A stretch of 63,138 nt of DNA from Gammaproteobacteria bacterium. GTDB taxonomy: Bacteria; Pseudomonadota; Gammaproteobacteria; Steroidobacterales; GCA-2729495. How positions within the stretch are numbered: position 1 is the first letter of the stretch; every line of letters begins with the position of its first letter. Under the pieces are notes generated by a model, which saw nothing but the letters and a program-made list of their open reading frames with translations, made no database searches and had not been told where the DNA came from. The position numbers were made by a program, and so were the translations under genes. Below are positions 29,311-37,830 of this stretch, piece by piece. The DNA lies in the NCBI GenBank assembly GCA_029245525.1, contig JAQWPD010000022.1, positions 1 through 63,138 of the forward strand. The letters run 5' to 3'.

Positions 29311-30648
29311 ATGTTATTTAATCAGCTCGGTCTGTCGGCCGAACTACTGCGCGCTATTGAACAGCAGGGTTATAGTGAAACCACGCCTATTCAAGAGCAG
29401 GCCATTCCGCTTGTTCTTAAGGGTGTCGACCTATTGGCTGGAGCTCAAACCGGCACTGGTAAGACAGCTGGTTTTACGCTGCCCATGTTGCAGCGTTTGC
29501 AGGAGCGTCAGGAAAGCAACCCATCAGGAAAAATCCGTGTGCGCGCACTGATTCTTACGCCAACCCGCGAGCTTGCTGCTCAGGTTGCCGAGAGCGTTGA
29601 GCAGTACAGCTATTATTTGCCATTTCGCACAGCGGTGATTTTTGGTGGTGTAAAACCGGGCAAGCAAATTGATAGATTGCGTCGAGGCGTGGAAATTATT
29701 GTCGCTACTCCCGGGCGTTTGCTTGATCATATAAATCAGGGCAACGTCGACCTTTCGACCGTTGAAATTCTGGTTTTGGATGAGGCCGATCGAATGCTCG
29801 ATATGGGTTTTATTCGTGATATCCGTAAAATTCTAAAGGTGCTCCCAAAAAGTCGTCAGACTTTATTGTTCTCAGCAACCTTCTCGAAACAGATTAAGTC
29901 TCTTGCCAATGACTTTCTTCGTGAGCCTACAGAGGTTCAAGTGACGCCACAAAACACAGCAGTGGAGCGGGTGAGTCAACTGGTGTATCCGGTGGATAAG
30001 AGCCGCAAGCGGGAGCTATTATCGCATCGCATTGGCGCAGAAAACTGGAGGCAGGTGCTGGTGTTTACCCGCACTAAACATGGCGCAAATAAATTGGCTG
30101 AACAATTAGGAAAAGACGGTATTAATGCACAAGCTATTCATGGCAATAAGTCGCAGAGTGCGCGCACCAAGGCATTGAGCAATTTTAAGGCTGGTCAGAC
30201 GCGAGTACTAGTGGCTACTGATATTGCCGCGCGCGGTATTGATATCGACCGTTTGCCCTATGTGGTGAACTATGAACTGCCCAACGTACCAGAAGATTAC
30301 GTGCATCGTATCGGGCGCACAGCGCGAGCCGGTGAAAATGGCCATGCCTTGTCATTGGTTTGTGTTGATGAACTGAAGTTGCTGAGCGATATTGAGCAGC
30401 TACTGGGTGAAAAAATACCTAGAGAAGTGATTCCCGGTTACGAAGTTGATCCGAGTATTAGAGCTCAGCCTATTCAGAATGGCAGAGGTGGTGGTCGCAA
30501 TAACTCGCCTCGTCGCGGCGGTGGTGGGAAGTCACAGGGTAAGCCTGGTGGATCCCGGTCTGGACCCTACAAAGGAAAGTCCAGTGGCAGCAGTGCTTCC
30601 AATTCTGGACGACCTAGCGGGAGGAGCAGGAGAAGACGCACGGGCTGA
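29311..30648 (+). CDS. rhlE: DEAD-box ATP-dependent RNA helicase RhlE
   Basis: RhlE unwinds short RNA duplexes and acts in ribosome assembly and RNA turnover. The 445-residue protein has the Q motif ([15 protein letters not shown]), motif [15 protein letters not shown], motif II DEAD in [16 protein letters not shown], and the helicase C-terminal domain with [12 protein letters not shown] and [10 protein letters not shown]. From about residue 390 it carries a Gly/Arg/Ser-rich basic tail typical of RhlE. A second DEAD-box gene, dbpA, lies 5.8 kb downstream. Confidence 0.94.
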   Translation: MLFNQLGLSAELLRAIEQQGYSETTPIQEQAIPLVLKGVDLLAGAQTGTGKTAGFTLPMLQRLQERQESNPSGKIRVRALILTPTRELAAQVAESVEQYSYYLPFRTAVIFGGVKPGKQIDRLRRGVEIIVATPGRLLDHINQGNVDLSTVEILVLDEADRMLDMGFIRDIRKILKVLPKSRQTLLFSATFSKQIKSLANDFLREPTEVQVTPQNTAVERVSQLVYPVDKSRKRELLSHRIGAENWRQVLVFTRTKHGANKLAEQLGKDGINAQAIHGNKSQSARTKALSNFKAGQTRVLVATDIAARGIDIDRLPYVVNYELPNVPEDYVHRIGRTARAGENGHALSLVCVDELKLLSDIEQLLGEKIPREVIPGYEVDPSIRAQPIQNGRGGGRNNSPRRGGGGKSQGKPGGSRSGPYKGKSSGSSASNSGRPSGRSRRRRTG

Positions 30649-30700
30649 GTTATTTGAGGCTGTGTATAGTATTTTTTAATTGAACCGAGAGATTTTTTCA

Positions 30701-31063
30701 GTGAGTAATACAGAAGTTATAGAACCCGCTTTTCAGTCCCAGCGCTTTAGTTGCCCGGTATGCGGCGAATTGCATGATCAGGTATGGCTTAACCTCTATG
30801 CTGAACAGGTGAATAATCCTGCGGGTGTGCCGTTGCGCATTGAGGGAGCAGGGCTGGAAATGCTGAAGAACAATTCGCAGTTTACACCTGAAGTGCTTAA
30901 GCAGAAGGTGGCATACTGGAACAAGGTTAATAATGGGGAAGTGTTTCTTGACCGATGGGCATCTGTAACCACTGATTTGTTTGTTGCCGGTATGGAGTTA
31001 AGTGTTTGCCGCGGGTGCATGGCAGTGCAAATCTGGGTGGGTGGCCAGATGGTTTCCCGTTAG
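30701..31063 (+). CDS. Small protein with paired Cys motifs (zinc-ribbon-like), function unknown
   Basis: I do not recognise the family. The 120-residue product from GTG 30701 has one CPVCGELHD motif near residue 20 and a CRGC motif near residue 105, together a plausible four-Cys zinc site. Between them is a mixed charged region with FTPEVLKQKVAYWNKVN. There is no signal or membrane segment, so it should be cytoplasmic. GTG 30701 is preferred over TTG 30680 because a GAGAG sequence lies 9 bases upstream. It follows rhlE by about 50 bases and precedes a secreted protein. Confidence 0.65.
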   Translation: MSNTEVIEPAFQSQRFSCPVCGELHDQVWLNLYAEQVNNPAGVPLRIEGAGLEMLKNNSQFTPEVLKQKVAYWNKVNNGEVFLDRWASVTTDLFVAGMELSVCRGCMAVQIWVGGQMVSR

Positions 31064-31097
31064 TTTGTAGGTTGGGGTGTAAAAAGGAGGTCGGCTT

Positions 31098-31808
31098 GTG
31101 GTTATGCAGTTGAGACAATATTTATCGTTGCTGCTATTCATGGCAGCAATCGCATCAACGCCGGCTTATTCAGCGCAGCCCGTGCTACCTTCGCCGGATT
31201 CTTCTGAGTTTTGTCAGCGTGCACAGCAGTTATTGGCTGACACGCTGCTCCTCAGTGACAACACAGTGTTTACCAATATGGCGGAATACCGTCACTCCAA
31301 GCCGATGATTGATCCGTTAAAGACCTATCAGGTGGTGGCCTATCAGCTATCCACACCTATTTTGGTGTCGTGCAAGCTCAAAGGTGCTGCGCATATCCGT
31401 GCAGCTTATGGCGAGTCAGCTGCGGGTGAGCAACAACCCTGTTCGAGTGTTACCCGTATTGCCCGAGCACAGGCGGCAGACGAGTTGCAGGCGGAAGGTA
31501 ATGTAACTGGTGCCGATGCGGCCAGAGCGATGGTTATTGAGAATAACGAGCCTGCCATTACCGGCTACAGTTATCTTGCCGATTATGAATTGAGCTATGC
31601 GGATGCTAACGGTGTGCTACACATCAATTCGAATTGGAAATTAAATGATTACGACAGTTGGCTGACCTGGGTATTACCAGAGTTTCTCGAGGGTCAGTAC
31701 TATTGCAATATTCCTACTATGGAGTACATAAAAGGTTTGGCCACGGGTGCCATAATACCCGGTACATTAATCACCACTGATGATGATGCGCCTGTGACGC
31801 CCCAGTAA
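31098..31808 (+). CDS. Secreted protein of unknown function
   Basis: I do not recognise the family. The 236-residue product starts at GTG 31098, with a strong AAAGGAGG ribosome binding site 7 bases upstream. It has a Sec signal peptide (about residues 1-27, hydrophobic core LSLLLFMAAIA, likely cut after AYSA). The mature part has four Cys (in SSEFCQRA, ILVSCKLK, QQPCSSV and QYYCNIP) that could form periplasmic disulphides, and a WxLxxYDSWLTWVLPEFLEGQYY-like segment near residue 195. It lies just before the Rieske oxygenase gene on the same strand, but a link is unproven. Confidence 0.7.
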   Translation: MVMQLRQYLSLLLFMAAIASTPAYSAQPVLPSPDSSEFCQRAQQLLADTLLLSDNTVFTNMAEYRHSKPMIDPLKTYQVVAYQLSTPILVSCKLKGAAHIRAAYGESAAGEQQPCSSVTRIARAQAADELQAEGNVTGADAARAMVIENNEPAITGYSYLADYELSYADANGVLHINSNWKLNDYDSWLTWVLPEFLEGQYYCNIPTMEYIKGLATGAIIPGTLITTDDDAPVTPQ

Positions 31809-31877
31809 ATTTGTACGACCATAGAACTTGTGGGTGGTAGCGACAATACAAACGTGCATTGAGCAAAAAGGTTGAAT

Positions 31878-32780
31878 ATGGGAAAAAAAACCGATTGGTT
31901 TCCTGTGCTGGCCTCCAGCGAGCTCGGGAAAAGACCGCTGGCAAAAACCCGCTTCGGTGAGAAGCTGGTGTTCTGGCGCAGCAATGATGGTGTTGTGTGT
32001 ATGCCAGATCGCTGCCCGCATCGCGGTGCTGCGCTAAGTCTCGGAAGGGTTGTGAACAACAATATTGCCTGTCCTTTCCATGGTCTGGAATTTGCTTCGG
32101 GCGGAAAATGCGTGCACATGCCGGTGGAGCAGAGCCAGCGTATTCCTGATGATTTCGGCATTCGTTCATACGCCGTATGCGAAGCAGATGGCTACGTATG
32201 GCTGTGGCGCGGTGACGAGTTGCCTGCCGCCGAGCGACCGCCAGTGCCAAAGCATTCGGGCCTTATTGGGCGCCGCTACGGTGAATCAACGTCGGTGTGG
32301 CCCGCCCATTACACCCGCTGCATCGAAAATGTTTGCGACTTCAGTCATCTGCCCTTTGTGCATTCAAAAACCATCGGCCGGACTATGAGCGATAGTCCAA
32401 TACCGGTTGAGCTTGAAGAATTCACCGGAGGGTTTCGTGGTTATTTAATGAAGCAAAAAGGCGCCAAGCCAATGCTCGAGTTTTTGTATCCGAACATGTG
32501 GATGCTGCATGCTTCCCATAACATCTATATGACGGCAGTGTTTGTTCCGGTGGATGATCACAGTACTGAAGTTTACGGGCGAAGCTATTACCGCTTGCCA
32601 ATTCCGAAGATGTTGGCTGATGCTTACACCCGCCTATCGCAGCTCATAGTCTTTGCGGAAGACTGGCCAGTTGTTGCGAGTCAAGAGCCCTGGGATGTGA
32701 AAGACGCTAGCAATGAAAGACTGCTGCCTAGTGATGCTCCGGTGATCGCATACCGCAAGCTGTTGCGCAATTATCAGTAG
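31878..32780 (+). CDS. Rieske non-heme iron oxygenase, alpha-subunit type
   Basis: The 300-residue protein has an N-terminal Rieske [2Fe-2S] domain with CPHRG (Cys46, His48) and CPFHG (Cys65, His68). The catalytic domain has the mononuclear-iron motif in RCIENVCDFSHLPFVH (Asp154, His157, His162). This is the layout of single-component-type ring oxygenases and demethylases that take electrons from a separate reductase; none is adjacent. The substrate cannot be told. ATG 31878 is preferred, with AAAAGG about 7 bases upstream. The TetR gene and the Rieske fusion gene follow on the same strand. Confidence 0.88.
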   Translation: MGKKTDWFPVLASSELGKRPLAKTRFGEKLVFWRSNDGVVCMPDRCPHRGAALSLGRVVNNNIACPFHGLEFASGGKCVHMPVEQSQRIPDDFGIRSYAVCEADGYVWLWRGDELPAAERPPVPKHSGLIGRRYGESTSVWPAHYTRCIENVCDFSHLPFVHSKTIGRTMSDSPIPVELEEFTGGFRGYLMKQKGAKPMLEFLYPNMWMLHASHNIYMTAVFVPVDDHSTEVYGRSYYRLPIPKMLADAYTRLSQLIVFAEDWPVVASQEPWDVKDASNERLLPSDAPVIAYRKLLRNYQ

Positions 32781-32861
32781 TCTATATTCCTATAAACTTC
32801 AGGTTCTTGCGGACTTTAGCGCCATTCCTATGGTTCGGACGCTTGATATTTATTTTGTAGT

Positions 32862-33521
32862 GTGCAAAATAGCAATATGGTCGTCACAGCCTCTGTAAAA
32901 GCCGAAAAAAACGATGCCCGCTGGGCTAAAACTCGGCGCAAGTTGCTTGATGGTGGCCGCAGTGTATTTTCGGGGCAAGGCGTTGAAGCGACCACAGTGC
33001 TCGATATTATACGCGCTGCTGGCGTATCGCAGCCGTCTTTCTACAATCACTTTGAATCCAAAGATGCGCTGGCACGGGAGATTGCGGCAGAATTTTTTCG
33101 CCGGGATCGCGAGCGTAAGCTGCAAGTATTTGAAGAGGTGGAAGATCCGGCTATTGCCATTGCGATAAACGTGCAACAGACACTTGCTATAGCGACTGAT
33201 GACCCAGTCATCGCTTGGACATTTATCAAGAGTGATCACTTACGTGCATTGGTGATCTCCAGTGATAAAGACCCCCTGGCATCGATGATTAAGGCGGGCG
33301 TTAAACAGAAACGGTTTAATGTTCGCAGTGCCCGTACAGTGGCAATCACTATTCGCGGTGCTGCATTGGCAGTGGTGCAGGATGTATTAAATGGCACAGC
33401 GGATAAAAATGTTGTGCGTGAATTTCAATGTTTGGTGTTGCGAATGCTGGGTCTTGACTCACAGGAATGCATGGTTGTTGTGAAGCAAGCGACAGTATTG
33501 TTTCGTACCGTAAGCAGTTAG
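32862..33521 (+). CDS. TetR/AcrR-family transcriptional regulator
   Basis: The 219-residue protein has an N-terminal helix-turn-helix: ARWAKTRRKLLDGGRSVFSG leads into GVEATTVLDIIRAAGVSQPS and FYNHFESKDALAREIAAEFF, the standard TetR DNA-binding core. The ligand-binding C-terminal part is all helical and family-specific. The start may be GTG 32862 or ATG 32877; neither has a good ribosome binding site. Its stop codon overlaps the ribosome binding site of the downstream Rieske-SDR fusion gene (AGGAG at 33520-33524), so the regulator and its probable target are coexpressed. It likely controls one or both oxygenases. Confidence 0.9.
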   Translation: MQNSNMVVTASVKAEKNDARWAKTRRKLLDGGRSVFSGQGVEATTVLDIIRAAGVSQPSFYNHFESKDALAREIAAEFFRRDRERKLQVFEEVEDPAIAIAINVQQTLAIATDDPVIAWTFIKSDHLRALVISSDKDPLASMIKAGVKQKRFNVRSARTVAITIRGAALAVVQDVLNGTADKNVVREFQCLVLRMLGLDSQECMVVVKQATVLFRTVSS

Positions 33522-33530
33522 GAGTTTAAG

Positions 33531-35804
33531 TTGTATACAAACGTTTGGTATGTTGCGGGGTTTTCGAAAGATCTCGCAAAAGATCCGGTTAAAGTCACGA
33601 TGCTGGGTGCAGATTTTGTATTGTTTCGTGAGATGGATGGCACTCCGAAGTGCATCAGTAATGTCTGCCCGCATCGAGGTTCGAGTATGGCAGACGGTAT
33701 CATCTATAAGGACGGATCTATAGGTTGCCCATTTCATGGCTGGCGTTTTGATGGCGAAGGGGCGTGTACTTTAATTCCGTCGCGCTGTGATCACGAGCCA
33801 CAGGTTGTGGCCCCAGGTATTAAAATCGATGCTTATCCTACCGTTGAGCGATATGGCTGCATCTGGGTGTTTTTGGGCGATGACCCGGACGCTGCCTCGC
33901 CTATTTTTGATGTCCCTGAGTGGGAAGATGATGCGTTTCATCATACGACTAATGAAGAAATCTGGGAAGCTGACTATGTGACTTCAAAGTTTACCAACCT
34001 TGATTATGTGCATCTTCCCGTAGTGCATGGCATTTTATTTCAAGGCAATGAGAATCCGATTCAGGCACCCGAGCATGTTGTCACCAGCACCGAACACGGT
34101 TTTCAATCCGTGATGCGTGTTAACCCCGCACCCAGTGAGGGAGTCTGGAGTGAAATGCGAGAGGAGGGCGCGAAGGTCGAGTCCAGAATGAAATTCTTTG
34201 TTCCTGGTTTTACTTTGCGCGGGCAGGTTGAGATTGGCGGTATTGGTTCCGGCGAATTCAATATTTTCTATGAGTTTACGACGCCTATTGATGAGCATCG
34301 TACGATGATGCGCCATATTTTTCTGCGAAATTATCGTATGGAGGCAGACTTTGACGCCGAGCATACGCGCCGTAACCTGCAAAATATTCATCAGGATAAA
34401 GATCTTGCCGAACGCCAAAGGCCATTGATTGCTCCTGATGGGCCTAACCCGGATGGGTTTTATACGCATGATGAAGACAAAATTATGCTGACCTATTGGG
34501 GTCTCATGGAGCAAATGCGCAACAAGGGCTGGCAGCTTGATCGCAGTAAGCTACACGCTGCGGATATTAAGGTTCGAATCATTCCCTCGCCCAATCGAAA
34601 GGCTGACCCAGAAGGCTGGGCTTATCCAGCGGTAGCCTTGTTGGACCCAGCAGATATTACTCAACCCTCTGTGAAGGACCTTAAGTTTGTTGATATCGAT
34701 AATGTGGAGGCAACGCGAGCTAAAGATTACGGCAAGTCGGAGCCGGTGGTGCCAAGAGATGCAAAATCGAAAGCGACTATGGAATGGGAGGATGAAGCCC
34801 TCACAATGATCGAAAAGGCCCCTGGCTTTATACAACCTATGATCATAAAAAATGCTGAAAAAGCAGCGCGGGAGAAGGGCAGCAATTTTGTCACAGTTGA
34901 ACTTATGAAAGAGTTGCAGGCAAAACAAAATGGTGGTGTGGCGCCAGCAGCTGATGGCTCTGCTCCAAAGCCGAAAATGGCAAAACGTAAACAATCAAAA
35001 GGAAGTGTTATGCAGAACGGACAAGAACTCGCAGGTAAAGTTATTATTGTAACCGGCGGTACAATGGGTATTGGGTTTGGTATGGCCACACGCCTTGCTA
35101 AGTACGGAGCGAATATTGTTATTACCAGTCGTAATGCCGATACAGGTGAGGAAGCCCTAGCTCGCTTATCTAAAGCTGCGGGCGTTGACGCTAATGCGGT
35201 TGCCTATTTCCAGATGGATATCAGCAAAGAGTCTGACAATGAAAATCTTGTTAAGTTTGCTGTTGATAAGTTCGGCCGACTCGACTCTATTATTAATAAT
35301 GCGGTCTATCCGGGCGATTTCCAAATGTTGGGTGAAGAGCCGCTGGATAGCTTTCAGCAGGTTGTCGATACCAATATCACCGGTACTTATCTCGGCATGA
35401 AGTTCGCTATTAAACAGTTTTTGGCGCAGGGTGCTGACACCGGTGATAACTATTCCATTGTCAATATCAGCTCAGGTGCTACCCGTGATACGGGCATGCG
35501 TATGGCGCCGTATATCGCGTCTAAGCGCGCAGTTGAAGGTTTGACTCAGGCTGCAGCGTTGGAGTATTCACGGCAGGGTATTCGCGTGAATACGTTGTTA
35601 TTCGGAGTCTTCGAAACCGAGAAAGCCAAGCAATTTCATGATGCGATGCCAGAATTTGAGCAAAAGAATGCGGCTAAACATCATGTGGGACGCTTCGGAG
35701 ACCCTGAGCATGATGCCGGTGAGGCTGCGGCTTACCTTATTTCTGATCGCGGCTCATTTGTTACCGGCACCACAATGATTCTCGATGGCGGTATGTGCTT
35801 ATAG
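33531..35804 (+). CDS. Three-part fusion: Rieske oxygenase, PCP_red-like domain, short-chain dehydrogenase
   Basis: One uninterrupted 757-residue frame from TTG 33531, with AGGAG 6 bases upstream. Residues 1 to about 400 are a Rieske oxygenase: CPHRG (Cys46, His48), CPFHGW (Cys66, His69), and the iron motif NLDYVHLPVVH (Asp158, His161, His166). Residues about 417-467 (MEWEDEALTMIEKAPGFIQP then EKAAREKGSNFVTVELM) resemble PCP_red, the small domain at the end of protochlorophyllide reductase subunit B. After a Pro/Lys-rich linker, residues 494-757 are a complete SDR with TGGTMGIG, NNAV in place of NNAG, SSGAT and the YxxxK motif (APYIASKRAVEG). It predicts oxygenation and alcohol/ketone oxidation by one polypeptide. 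Substrate unknown. Confidence 0.85.
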   Translation: MYTNVWYVAGFSKDLAKDPVKVTMLGADFVLFREMDGTPKCISNVCPHRGSSMADGIIYKDGSIGCPFHGWRFDGEGACTLIPSRCDHEPQVVAPGIKIDAYPTVERYGCIWVFLGDDPDAASPIFDVPEWEDDAFHHTTNEEIWEADYVTSKFTNLDYVHLPVVHGILFQGNENPIQAPEHVVTSTEHGFQSVMRVNPAPSEGVWSEMREEGAKVESRMKFFVPGFTLRGQVEIGGIGSGEFNIFYEFTTPIDEHRTMMRHIFLRNYRMEADFDAEHTRRNLQNIHQDKDLAERQRPLIAPDGPNPDGFYTHDEDKIMLTYWGLMEQMRNKGWQLDRSKLHAADIKVRIIPSPNRKADPEGWAYPAVALLDPADITQPSVKDLKFVDIDNVEATRAKDYGKSEPVVPRDAKSKATMEWEDEALTMIEKAPGFIQPMIIKNAEKAAREKGSNFVTVELMKELQAKQNGGVAPAADGSAPKPKMAKRKQSKGSVMQNGQELAGKVIIVTGGTMGIGFGMATRLAKYGANIVITSRNADTGEEALARLSKAAGVDANAVAYFQMDISKESDNENLVKFAVDKFGRLDSIINNAVYPGDFQMLGEEPLDSFQQVVDTNITGTYLGMKFAIKQFLAQGADTGDNYSIVNISSGATRDTGMRMAPYIASKRAVEGLTQAAALEYSRQGIRVNTLLFGVFETEKAKQFHDAMPEFEQKNAAKHHVGRFGDPEHDAGEAAAYLISDRGSFVTGTTMILDGGMCL
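34997..35012 (+). promoter_or_regulatory. Internal ribosome binding site and ATG at the SDR boundary
   Basis: AAAAGGAAG (34997-35005) sits 4 bases before an in-frame ATG (35010-35012), exactly where the SDR domain begins (MQNGQELAGK). This could yield a separate 264-residue SDR in addition to the fusion, or be a relic of two once separate genes joined by loss of a stop codon. Confidence 0.5.
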
Positions 35805-36078
35805 CAGCGCTGCCATTGGCGCACGGCAGATGCTTTGTCTTATTAGTATCGGGTTGTTTGTGGGCGAGTGTCCGGCTTGCAGCGTTGTAATGCAGAGATT
35901 TAGCCGCAACTCAACACATTGATGCCTCGAGAGCTCACCGGCGTATGGCTCCGCAGTGTCGCTTGGCCATAGGCCTGCTTTTGTGTTTGCCCGAAGTAAC
36001 GCGTTTAATGGCTGCAATTAATCCGTTGATTCTGTGTTTCTCCGGATTATTCGCTGAGTAATTTCTCTGGAGACCGGC

Positions 36079-36420
36079 ATGCGTCGTGAGATAGAAACCT
36101 TTGATGACGGTGCGCAGACTGTGCGACTTTTCGACGCGAATAATCGCTTGGTTCGCATTGAAACTTACGCCAGCGGTAATGCACTCAAAGCCGCCATCCA
36201 CTATCTCTATGACAAAGCAGATAACAATGTGGAGCGGATTGTTTATAGCGGTTCTGGAGAGGAGTTACGAAGACTGTATTTTGATGCGGATGGTAATGAA
36301 ATAGCTGATACCAATGCAGCTCCGGTTCGTTGGGCAGCTATGGATGGCTCCGACGAGGGTTTTGACCCAAAAGGCTCAGAGCAGTTAAGCGCCAAAGAAA
36401 CGAATACCAGTAATGAGTAA
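36079..36420 (+). CDS. Small acidic protein of unknown function upstream of dbpA
   Basis: I do not recognise the family. The 113-residue product begins MRREIETFDDGAQTVRLFDA and contains short beta-type stretches (RIETYASGNALKAAIHYLYD; YFDADGNEIADTNAAP) that loosely resemble YD-type repeats, and it ends in an acidic, Ser/Thr-rich tail. There is no signal or membrane segment. A CTGGAGA sequence precedes the ATG at 36079. Its stop overlaps the dbpA start (ATGAGTAA at 36413-36420), so it is translationally coupled to the helicase and may act with it or set its level. The 274 bases upstream, after the Rieske fusion, hold nothing I can identify. Confidence 0.65.
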   Translation: MRREIETFDDGAQTVRLFDANNRLVRIETYASGNALKAAIHYLYDKADNNVERIVYSGSGEELRRLYFDADGNEIADTNAAPVRWAAMDGSDEGFDPKGSEQLSAKETNTSNE

Positions 36421-37801
36421 TTCTTTCAGCAATCTTGCCGCTGGGCTGTCGCCCGGCATTATTGGCAATCTGGCGTCTCTTGGTTACCACGAAATGACGC
36501 CGATTCAGGCAGAGAGTCTGCCGCATATTCTTTCGGGTAAAGACGTTATTGGCCAGGCGCGCACTGGCTCGGGCAAAACTGCTGCCTTTGGCCTTGGCCT
36601 AATCTCCATGCTCGACACCCGAATATTTGATGTGCAGGCGCTGGTTCTGTGTCCTACGCGGGAGCTGGCAGACCAAGTTGCCAAGGCCATTAGGCGATTA
36701 GCGCGGGCAACGCCGAATGTAAAAATTCTTTCATTATGTGGTGGAGTGCCTTTTCGCCCACAGGCAGCATCATTGGAATACGGGGCGCATATTGTTGTGG
36801 GCACGCCCGGCCGTATTGAGGATCATCTGCGTAAGCAGACGCTTGACCTTGATGCAGTGAAAGTACTGGTGCTTGACGAGGCTGACCGGATGCTTGATAT
36901 GGGTTTTCAGGACAGCATTGAGAATATTATTGAGCAGATTCCGCAGCAGCGGCAGACTCTTTTATTTAGCGCAACCTTCCCTGATTCAATTCATTCTGTA
37001 GCCTCAAGTGTAATGCAAGATCCGGTAATCATTGATGTAGCGGCGAGTCATGACAGCAGTACTATTGAGCAGCATTTCTACCTCGTAAATGACAGTGCCG
37101 ACATCCGGACTAATGCAGTGCAGTTGCTGTTATTCCAGCATTCGCCTACTTCAGCGGTCGTGTTCTGTAATATGAAGAAGGAGGTCGCCAAGCTCGTACA
37201 GCAATTGGTCGAGGCTGGCTTTTCTGCTTTGGCTTTGCACGGTGATTTAGAACAGCGTGATCGCGATAGCACACTGGTGCGTTTTGCTAATGGCAGCGCC
37301 ACAGTACTGGTGGCCACCGACGTTGCCGCACGCGGGCTTGATATTGAAAGTATTGATGTTGTGATTAACTTTCAGCTCGCTCATGACCCTGAGGCGCACG
37401 TCCATCGTATTGGCCGCACCGGCAGAGCCGGACAGCTGGGCCGCGCGTTCACACTGTATTCATCGCGTGAGAGCCATAAAATTGCTGCGCTGGAAGAGCT
37501 GTTGCGGTGTTCGGTTGAGCCAGAGAGTCTGCCGCCATCGAGCTTGATGAGTCAGCAGCCTGCAGCGGCCGCGATGACGACATTGCGAATTGATGGCGGT
37601 AAGAAACAAAAATTGCGTCCGGGCGATATTCTCGGTGCTCTGACCGGGCAGCATGGCATTGCTGGCAGTGACGTTGGCAAGATTGCTATTTTTGATGCCT
37701 GCGCCTATGTTGCTGTAAGTTCCAGCAGCGCCGACACCGCGGTAAAGAAAATCAGCCGCGGCAAGCTCAAGGGGCGTTCATTTCGTGCGTGGATAATTTA
37801 G
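36413..37801 (+). CDS. dbpA: ATP-dependent RNA helicase DbpA
   Basis: DbpA is a DEAD-box helicase guided to hairpin 92 of 23S rRNA by its C-terminal RNA-binding domain, acting in large-subunit assembly. The 462-residue protein has [71 protein letters not shown] and HRIGRTGRAG. The tail from about residue 390 (TLRIDGGKKQKLRPGDILGA, then ALTGQHGIAGSDVGKIAIFD) is the DbpA-specific domain and separates it from RhlE. It overlaps the preceding small gene by 8 bases. Confidence 0.95.
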   Translation: MSNSFSNLAAGLSPGIIGNLASLGYHEMTPIQAESLPHILSGKDVIGQARTGSGKTAAFGLGLISMLDTRIFDVQALVLCPTRELADQVAKAIRRLARATPNVKILSLCGGVPFRPQAASLEYGAHIVVGTPGRIEDHLRKQTLDLDAVKVLVLDEADRMLDMGFQDSIENIIEQIPQQRQTLLFSATFPDSIHSVASSVMQDPVIIDVAASHDSSTIEQHFYLVNDSADIRTNAVQLLLFQHSPTSAVVFCNMKKEVAKLVQQLVEAGFSALALHGDLEQRDRDSTLVRFANGSATVLVATDVAARGLDIESIDVVINFQLAHDPEAHVHRIGRTGRAGQLGRAFTLYSSRESHKIAALEELLRCSVEPESLPPSSLMSQQPAAAAMTTLRIDGGKKQKLRPGDILGALTGQHGIAGSDVGKIAIFDACAYVAVSSSSADTAVKKISRGKLKGRSFRAWII

Positions 37802-37830
37802 TTCTTATAGCGCAGACCTATCAGAAAGTA

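Noticed and set aside
31098-35804. Anti-phage defence island
   Set aside because: The block has oxygenases, a TetR regulator and an SDR, but no nuclease, helicase-nuclease, toxin or sensor domain of known defence systems; the adjacent RhlE and DbpA are housekeeping helicases.
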